DNA of 64,000 nt, taken from assembly GCF_030553055.1 (NCBI RefSeq), contig NZ_CP130713.1:2170001-2234000 (forward strand). Reading direction: 5' to 3'. This document shows positions 58,531-64,000 of this stretch, piece by piece (position 1 is the stretch's first letter; the number at the start of each line of letters is the position of its first letter). The notes under the pieces were generated by a model. It searched no databases and was not told the DNA's origin. It saw only the letters and a program-made list of their open reading frames with translations. A program made the translations under genes and the position numbers. This DNA is from Streptomyces sp. XD-27. Lineage in GTDB: Bacteria > Actinomycetota > Actinomycetes > Streptomycetales > Streptomycetaceae.

Positions 58531-59796
58531 GTGAACTCGACCAATCGCACCGTGGTCGTCACCGGTATCGGCGCAACCACACCGCTGGGTGGCGACAGCG
58601 CATCGACCTGGGAGGCCCTGCTGGCCGGACGCTCCGGCGTCGGCCGGCTGGAGGAGGACTGGGCGGCCGAGCTGCCCGTCCAGATCGCCGCGCGGGTCGC
58701 GGTGGACCCGGCCGGGATCATTCCGCGGCCGCAGGCCCGCAAGCTGGACCGCTCGGCCCAGTTCGCGCTGATCGCCGCCCGCGAGGCATGGGCCGACGCC
58801 GGCTTCGCCGGCAAGGCGGGCGAGGACGGTTCGGTGAACCCGGACCGGCTCGGCGCCGTCGTCGCCTCCGGTATCGGCGGCGTGACCACGCTGCTCGACC
58901 AGTACGACGTGCTGCGCGAGAAGGGCGCCCGCAAGGTCTCCCCGCACACCGTGCCGATGCTGATGCCCAACAGCCCGGCGGCCAACGTCGGCCTGGAGGT
59001 CGGCGCCCGCGCGGGCGTGCACACCCCGGTCAGCGCCTGCGCGTCGGGCGCCGAGGCCATCGGCTACGCCATCGAGATGATCCGCACCGGCCGCGCCGAC
59101 GTGGTCGTCGCGGGCGGCACGGAGGCGGCCATCCACCCGCTGCCGATCGCCGCGTTCGGCAACATGATGGCGATGTCCAAGAGCAACGACGACCCGCAGG
59201 GCGCCTCGCGTCCGTACGACGTCGACCGCAACGGCTTCGTCCTCGGTGAGGGCGCGGGCATGATCGTGCTGGAGTCGGCGGAGCACGCCGCACAGCGCGG
59301 TGCGCGGGTCTACGCCGAGGCCGTCGGCCAGGGCGTCTCGGCCGACGCCCACCACATCACGCAGCCCGAGCCGTCCGGCAACGGCATCGCGCACGCGCTC
59401 CAGAACCTGCTGGACTCCACCGACCTCAAGCCCGCCGAGGTCGTGCACGTCAACGCGCACGCGACCTCGACCCCGCAGGGCGACATCGCGGAGATCAAGG
59501 CGCTGCGCAAGGTGTTCGGCGACGACGTCGACCACATGGCGATCTCCGCCACGAAGTCCATGACCGGCCACCTGCTGGGTGGCGCGGGCGGTGTGGAGAC
59601 CGTCGCGTCGATCCTGGCCCTGTACCACCGGGTGGCCCCGCCGACGATCAACATCACCAACCTGGACCCGGAGGCGGACGCGGACATCGTGCGCGATGAG
59701 CCCCGCCCGCTGCCGCAGCAGGGCACGATCGCGGCGCTGAACGACTCGTTCGGCTTCGGCGGCCACAACGTGGTGCTGGCGCTGCGTACCGTCTGA
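58531..59796 (+). CDS. fabF: 3-oxoacyl-ACP synthase II (KAS II)
   Basis: A 421-residue elongating condensing enzyme. The Cys-His-His triad is Cys170 in 'TPVSACASGAEAIGYAI', His310 in 'VHVNAHATSTPQGD' and His347 in 'SATKSMTGHLLGGAGG'. 'VDRNGFVLGEGAGMIVLE' and 'NDSFGFGGHNVVLAL' are also standard. GTG 58531 follows GGAG at 58516-58519. Last gene of the operon, followed by a strong bidirectional terminator. Confidence 0.98.
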   Translation: MNSTNRTVVVTGIGATTPLGGDSASTWEALLAGRSGVGRLEEDWAAELPVQIAARVAVDPAGIIPRPQARKLDRSAQFALIAAREAWADAGFAGKAGEDGSVNPDRLGAVVASGIGGVTTLLDQYDVLREKGARKVSPHTVPMLMPNSPAANVGLEVGARAGVHTPVSACASGAEAIGYAIEMIRTGRADVVVAGGTEAAIHPLPIAAFGNMMAMSKSNDDPQGASRPYDVDRNGFVLGEGAGMIVLESAEHAAQRGARVYAEAVGQGVSADAHHITQPEPSGNGIAHALQNLLDSTDLKPAEVVHVNAHATSTPQGDIAEIKALRKVFGDDVDHMAISATKSMTGHLLGGAGGVETVASILALYHRVAPPTINITNLDPEADADIVRDEPRPLPQQGTIAALNDSFGFGGHNVVLALRTV

Positions 59797-59816
59797 CCTC
59801 GCATTCCCGTTACGCG

Positions 59817-59855
59817 GCTGAGGCCCGCCCGGTCATTGACCGGGCGGGCCTCAGC
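59817..59855. terminator. Bidirectional terminator between fabF and DUF3145
   Basis: A 19-bp inverted repeat (GCTGAGGCCCGCCCGGTCA / TGACCGGGCGGGCCTCAGC) with essentially no loop, so a few inner pairs must open. It serves the two convergent genes. Confidence 0.9.
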
Positions 59856-59901
59856 CGTATGGCCGTCTGTCGACCGTCTGTGCCGGAGAGCTGAGCGCGG
59901 C

Positions 59902-60396
59902 TCAGACGACCTGGTGCAGCCAGCGGACCGGGGCGCCCTCGCCCGCGTACCGGAAGGGCTCCAGCTCGTCGTCCCAGGGCTTGCCCAGCAGTTTGGCGAC
60001 CTCGTCCGCCAGCTCGGTCTCGCCGCGGGTGGAGCGGGCCAGCGCGGCACGCAGCCGGTCCTCGGGGATGAGGATGTCGCCGTGGATGCCGGTGACGGCG
60101 TGGAAGATGCCGAGTTCGGGGGTGGAGCTGTAGCGCTCGCCCTCGGCGGTGGCGCAGGGCTCGGCGGTCACCTCGAAGCGCAGCAGGTGCCAGCCGCGGA
60201 GCGCGGAGGCGAGTTTGGAGGCGGTGCCGACCTGGCCCTGCCAGGAGAATTCGGCACGCCAGGTGCCGGGCGCGGCGGGCTGTTTGATCCAGTCGAGGGT
60301 GACGCGCACGCCGAGGACGCCCGCGATGGCCCATTCGACATGGGGACACAGCGCGCGCGGGGCGGAGTGCACGTACAGAACTCCACGTGTCGTCAC
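59902..60396 (-). CDS. DUF3145 family protein
   Basis: A 164-residue protein. 'TTRGVLYVHSAPRALCPHVE' and 'TLDWIKQPAAPGTWRAEFSW' are diagnostic of DUF3145. 'FEVTAEPCATAEGERYSSTP', 'GIFHAVTGIHGDILIPEDRL' and the C-terminal 'PWDDELEPFRYAGEG' follow. It is conserved next to fabF in Streptomyces; no function is established. GTG 60396 has GGAGGTCCCG directly upstream. Confidence 0.92.
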   Translation of the reverse strand: MTTRGVLYVHSAPRALCPHVEWAIAGVLGVRVTLDWIKQPAAPGTWRAEFSWQGQVGTASKLASALRGWHLLRFEVTAEPCATAEGERYSSTPELGIFHAVTGIHGDILIPEDRLRAALARSTRGETELADEVAKLLGKPWDDELEPFRYAGEGAPVRWLHQVV

Positions 60397-60720
60397 CGGG
60401 ACCTCCAGTGCGGTTCGAGGTTCGCCTTCCCCAGCGGCCTCGCCTCCGTACCGGTCGCGCCCGCGGACAGCAAGAGACATTCTGCCCCAATGATCACGCC
60501 CGCACCAGCTCCCGAGGTTACCTGACGTAAACGCTACCGCGGGTAATCCCCGCCAAAACGGACGAGATTTGACGCTGCGTAATGCTCTGGTGCCGGATTG
60601 CGTCTCCGCTGGGCCGGAGCCCGACCAGCATGGGGAAAAGCTACCGTGCGGCGCCGACACGCGGGTGACGTACCGTCGGTCCTGGATAGATATCACCCAT
60701 CAGTCGGAGGGGGAACAGTC

Positions 60721-61647
60721 ATGCGGGGCTCGTACGGGCGCGATCGGCGCCGTCGCCCGGCCACCGGCACCACCGCGACCACCGCGGGCGCGCTGTTCGC
60801 GGCCGCCGCCCTGCTGGCCGGCTGCACTCTCGGTTCGGGCGGCGGCGACGGGGACGGCGGGAGCGAGCGGGCGGTCAAGCGCCCCGCCCCCCGTGCCACC
60901 CCGTCGTGGGACACCCGGCCGCGCTCCCTCGCCTCCGTCGGCGACTCCATCTCCCGCGGTTTCGACGCCTGTTCCGTGCTCAAGGACTGCCCGGAGGTGT
61001 CCTGGGCCACCGGTACGGAGGTGGACAGCCTCGCCCGGCGGCTGCGGCCCTCCGGCGGCGGCGAGGTCCGCAGCTGGAACCACGCCAAGACGGGGGCCCT
61101 GATGGCCGATCTGCCCGCCCAGATGCGGGCGGCCACCGCCCACGAGCCGGAGCTGGTGACGGTGCTGATCGGCGCCAACGACGCCTGCCGGGACTCCGTC
61201 GACGACATGACCCCGACGGCCGACTTCCGCGCCGACTTCACCACCGCCCTGACGTCCCTGCGCCGTGCGCTGCCCAAGACCCAGGTGTACGTGGCGAGCG
61301 TGCCGGATCTGAAGCGGCTGTGGTCGCAGGGGCGCAACAACCTTTTCGGGCGGCAGGTCTGGAAGCTGGGGATCTGCCCGTCGATGCTGAAGGACTCCAC
61401 CGCGGACGACGCCGCGTCGGTGGAGCGCCGCCGCCAGGTGGAGGACCGGGTGGACGCCTACAACGCCGCGCTCAAGGACGTCTGCGGCAAGGACCCCCGG
61501 TGCCGCTACGACGACGCCGTGCACAACTACCGGTTCACCACGGACGAGTTGAGCAAATGGGACTGGTTCCACCCCAGCAAGGAGGGGCAGCAGGCGCTCG
61601 CGGACATGGCGTACCGCACGATCACCCGGAAGGAGCCGGCCGCGTAG
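60721..61647 (+). CDS. SGNH/GDSL-hydrolase lipoprotein
   Basis: A 308-residue exported esterase/lipase-like protein. After an Arg-rich start and hydrophobic run, 'FAAAALLAGCTLGSG' is a lipobox (L-A-G-C, Cys35), so it should be lipid-anchored. SGNH blocks: 'LASVGDSISRGFDAC' (nucleophile Ser), 'LVTVLIGANDACRDSV' (G-x-N-D), and the late 'WDWFHPSKEGQQALAD' with the catalytic D-x-x-H. ATG 60721 has GGAGGGGGA upstream. The 3' end overlaps the beta-glucosidase by 26 bp. Confidence 0.92.
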   Translation: MRGSYGRDRRRRPATGTTATTAGALFAAAALLAGCTLGSGGGDGDGGSERAVKRPAPRATPSWDTRPRSLASVGDSISRGFDACSVLKDCPEVSWATGTEVDSLARRLRPSGGGEVRSWNHAKTGALMADLPAQMRAATAHEPELVTVLIGANDACRDSVDDMTPTADFRADFTTALTSLRRALPKTQVYVASVPDLKRLWSQGRNNLFGRQVWKLGICPSMLKDSTADDAASVERRRQVEDRVDAYNAALKDVCGKDPRCRYDDAVHNYRFTTDELSKWDWFHPSKEGQQALADMAYRTITRKEPAA

Positions 61648-64000
61648 GCACGGGGACGGGCACCGTCAGGCGCCGGTCGGCGACGCTGCGGCCCGCCTCC
61701 GCCGCGTACTCCCCCGCCGGGAGCCGCCAGCCGCCGCCGTCCTCGTCCCATGTCTCCGCAGCACGACGCGGCAGCGCGATGACCGCCTCGGCGCTCCCGC
61801 CCGGTTCCGCCTCGACGGTGGCGAAGCCCGCCAGCACCCGGGCGGGCCGCTCCACGGGGTCGGCGGCGGCGCCGTCCGGCGTGCGCGGTGCGGCGAGATA
61901 GACCTGGACGACCTCCCGTCCGGCGCGCCCGCCGGTGTTGCGGACCCGGACCGTGACCGTGCCCAGTTCACCGCCGTGCTCGCCGTGCTCATCGCGCTCG
62001 CCGTGCTCCGCGGCGGGCGGGCCGGACGGGGTGAACCGGACCGCCTCGTACTCCCAGTCCGTGTATCCGAGGCCGTGCCCGAACCAGTAGGCGGGGGCGG
62101 CGCCGGACCGCTCCCACGCCCGGTAGCCGATGAACACCCCTTCTTCATAGGGAAGTTGACCTGCGATGGGGACGACCCGCCGCACGGGCGCGTCCGCCAG
62201 CCGCGCCGGCCAGGTGGTGGGCAGCCGGCCGCCCGGCTCCGCCGCCCCCAGCAGCACGTCCGCCAGCGCCCCGCCCGCCTCCTGGCCCGGGAACCAGCTC
62301 AGCAGCACCGCGGCGACCTCCTCCCGCCACGGCATCTCCACCGGGGCACCGGAGTTGACCACCACGACCGTCCGCGGGTTGACGGCGGCCACCCGGGCGA
62401 CCAGTTCGTCCTGCCGGCCCGGCAGCCGCAGATCGGCCCGGTCGAAGCCCTCGCTCTCCACGCGCTCGGTGGTGCCGACCACGACGACGACGGCGTCGGC
62501 CGCCCGGGCCAGCGCGACCGCCTCGTCGATCAGCTCCTCCGGGTCCCGCTCGGGCTCCCGGTGCATCAGGCAGAAGCCGACGGCCTGGATCGGCGCGTCC
62601 TCGATCGTCGGGACGACGCACGTCAGGCTGATCTCGACGGGCTGCCCGGCGGTCAGCTCGATCCGCCCGCGCGGCACGGGGCTGCCGAAGAACGACTCGA
62701 AGGGGTCGCCCGGCTCGGGCGTCTGCCGCCCGTCGTACAGCACCTCGCCGCCGACCACGAGCCGAAAGCCGCCGAGTCCTCTGGTGCCGAAGGAGTGCAC
62801 GCCGCCGACCCGCGGGGTGAAGGTGCCGGTGGTCTCGACGGTGTGCAGCTCCTCGAAGGTCACACCGCTCGGGAGGTCGCCGCCGAGCCAGCGCAGCTCG
62901 CCGCTCGGCAGCCGCCGCTCGCCCAGCCGCCTGCCGTCCGCCGCGCGCACCACGGCCCGCAGCGTGAAGCCCCGGTCGGCGACGGAGAGTTCGCCGCTGG
63001 GATCGGCGCCGACGGCGTAGGTCAGGGTGGCGTCCGGGGGCAGCGCGGCGCGCAGCCCGTCCAGCGGCGCGACCACGCGCTCGGGGAAGACCTGGGCGGA
63101 GCCGCCGCCGAGGACCCGGGCGTCGCGGGCGGCGGCGCCGATCAGCGCGAGGTGCGGCGTGCGGGCGGGGTCCAGAGGCAGCGCGCCGCGCTCGTTCCGC
63201 AGCAGCACGAAGGAGCGCCGGGCGATCTCCTGGGCGAGGGCCTGGCCGTCGACGGCGAAGGGCAGGTCGGCGGGCGGGACCGCCGGTGGGGCGCCGACCA
63301 GCGCTCCGGCGCGGGCGGCCAGCCACAGCACCCGCCGCACCGCCGCGTCCACGTCCGCCTCGGCGACCCGTCCGTCCCGCACGGCGGCGGCGAGCGCCGG
63401 GCCGTAGACCGTGCGCGGGCCGGGCATGGCGATGTCCAGGCCGCCCAGCAGGGCGCGCACGGTGTCGCGGGCGGCCAGCCAGTCGGAGACGACGACGCCT
63501 TCGAAGCCCCATTCGCCCCGCAGCACCTCCTGCTGCAGGAAGCGGTGCTCGGTCATGGTGGCCCCGTTGACGGAGTTGTACGCCGCCATGACGCCCCACG
63601 GGCGGGCCTTCTTGACGATCGCCTCGAACGGCGCGAGGTACAGCTCACGCAGGGCACGCGGGCACACCGTGTTGTCCACGGTGAAGCGGTCGGTCTCCGC
63701 GTCGTTGGCGACGAAGTGCTTGACGGTCGCCCCCACTCCCCCCTCCTGCACTCCGGTGACATAGCCCGCGCCGATCTCGGCCGTCAGATACGGGTCCTCG
63801 CTGTACGCCTCGAAGTGCCGGCCGCCCAGCGGCGAGCGGTGCAGGTTCACCGTCGGCGCGAGCAGCATGTGGACGCCCTTGCGCCGGGCCTCCTGCGCGA
63901 GCAGGTGCCCCGCCCGGCGCGCCAGCTCCGGGTCCCAGGTGGCGGCCAGCGCGGTGGGGCTGGGGAGCGTGACCGAGGGATCGTCGGCGGTCCACCGCAC
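61622..64000 (-). CDS. GH3 beta-glucosidase, 5' end beyond the window
   Basis: At least 792 residues, open at the right edge, so the first ~60-70 residues are missing. The GH3 N-domain contains 'LAATWDPELARRAGHLLAQE', 'MLLAPTVNLHRSPLGGRHFE', 'VKHFVANDAETDRF' (K-H-F substrate residues) and the nucleophile Asp in 'GVVVSDWLAARDTV'. A PA14-like insert follows in about 330-480 ('VETTGTFTPRVGGVHSFGT'), then the second GH3 domain ('VVVVGTTERVESEGFDR') and a fibronectin III-like end ('EVVQVYLAAPRTPDGAA'). No signal is visible in the part seen. Hydrolyses beta-linked glucosides. Confidence 0.93.
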   Translation of the reverse strand: MRWTADDPSVTLPSPTALAATWDPELARRAGHLLAQEARRKGVHMLLAPTVNLHRSPLGGRHFEAYSEDPYLTAEIGAGYVTGVQEGGVGATVKHFVANDAETDRFTVDNTVCPRALRELYLAPFEAIVKKARPWGVMAAYNSVNGATMTEHRFLQQEVLRGEWGFEGVVVSDWLAARDTVRALLGGLDIAMPGPRTVYGPALAAAVRDGRVAEADVDAAVRRVLWLAARAGALVGAPPAVPPADLPFAVDGQALAQEIARRSFVLLRNERGALPLDPARTPHLALIGAAARDARVLGGGSAQVFPERVVAPLDGLRAALPPDATLTYAVGADPSGELSVADRGFTLRAVVRAADGRRLGERRLPSGELRWLGGDLPSGVTFEELHTVETTGTFTPRVGGVHSFGTRGLGGFRLVVGGEVLYDGRQTPEPGDPFESFFGSPVPRGRIELTAGQPVEISLTCVVPTIEDAPIQAVGFCLMHREPERDPEELIDEAVALARAADAVVVVVGTTERVESEGFDRADLRLPGRQDELVARVAAVNPRTVVVVNSGAPVEMPWREEVAAVLLSWFPGQEAGGALADVLLGAAEPGGRLPTTWPARLADAPVRRVVPIAGQLPYEEGVFIGYRAWERSGAAPAYWFGHGLGYTDWEYEAVRFTPSGPPAAEHGERDEHGEHGGELGTVTVRVRNTGGRAGREVVQVYLAAPRTPDGAAADPVERPARVLAGFATVEAEPGGSAEAVIALPRRAAETWDEDGGGWRLPAGEYAAEAGRSVADRRLTVPVPVPTRPAPSG

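Noticed and set aside
57043..59766. A 907-codon frame antisense to fabH-acpP-fabF
   Set aside because: Antisense shadow of an unambiguous fab operon.

Overview
The window reads as chromosome of a Streptomyces. Base composition is about 70% G+C with strong G/C at third codon positions. GTG and TTG starts are frequent and several promoters look leaderless. The gene order aceE ... fasR-fabD-fabH-acpP-fabF-DUF3145, and terD/terD-peroxiredoxin-DUF3052-aceE, matches (from memory) the arrangement in S. coelicolor. I see no insertion sequence, prophage, CRISPR array or secondary-metabolite cluster.

Layout. 1-10.5 kb: a TPR protein that looks like a decapitated XRE regulator, a GT87/PAP2 membrane fusion, small enzymes, a DHA2 exporter with a C-terminal winged helix, a HAD phosphatase, and a metal pair (GDT1-type Mn2+ transporter behind a yybP-ykoY riboswitch, next to a FetB-like permease), then a secreted HNH nuclease. 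10.6-30 kb: accessory metabolism and secreted proteins (chitinase, PhoD-type phosphatase, flavoprotein, DoxX, DedA, lytic transglycosylase, lactonase, PI-PLC-like protein), several small regulators (ArsR, TetR) with visible operators, tRNA-Val(TAC), a coiled-coil protein and an O-methyltransferase. 30.3-32.1 kb: a LuxR/NarL-type two-component pair.

32.3-42.6 kb is a Ter (tellurium/stress) island. It holds a HAD hydrolase, a giant fusion of two phosphoribosyltransferases with TRSP and PELOTA modules, and an HpcH/HpaI aldolase in one overlapping operon. A divergent TerD with a proline/tyrosine-rich tail shows an apparent frameshift. A TerA-like protein, a DUF475 (TerC-like) membrane protein and two TerD paralogues follow. 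The family literature links such modules to a nucleoside-like metabolite and metal/stress sensing. The fusion and the repeat-filled linkers are the least ordinary features here.

42.7-54 kb: peroxiredoxin, DUF3052, pyruvate dehydrogenase E1 (aceE), a K+ channel, an I36 protease inhibitor, TetR, hydrolases, and a merR-aldo/keto reductase operon with a textbook 19-bp-spacer promoter. 54.8-60.4 kb: the FasR-controlled type II fatty acid synthase operon. AceE makes the acetyl-CoA from which malonyl-CoA, the substrate of FabD/FabH/FabF, is derived. 60.7-64 kb: a GDSL lipoprotein and a GH3 beta-glucosidase running off the right edge.

A recurring theme is short tandem duplications (7-48 bp) in intergenic DNA and in low-complexity linkers. 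One of them forms a small pentapeptide-repeat ORF coupled to the transglycosylase gene.
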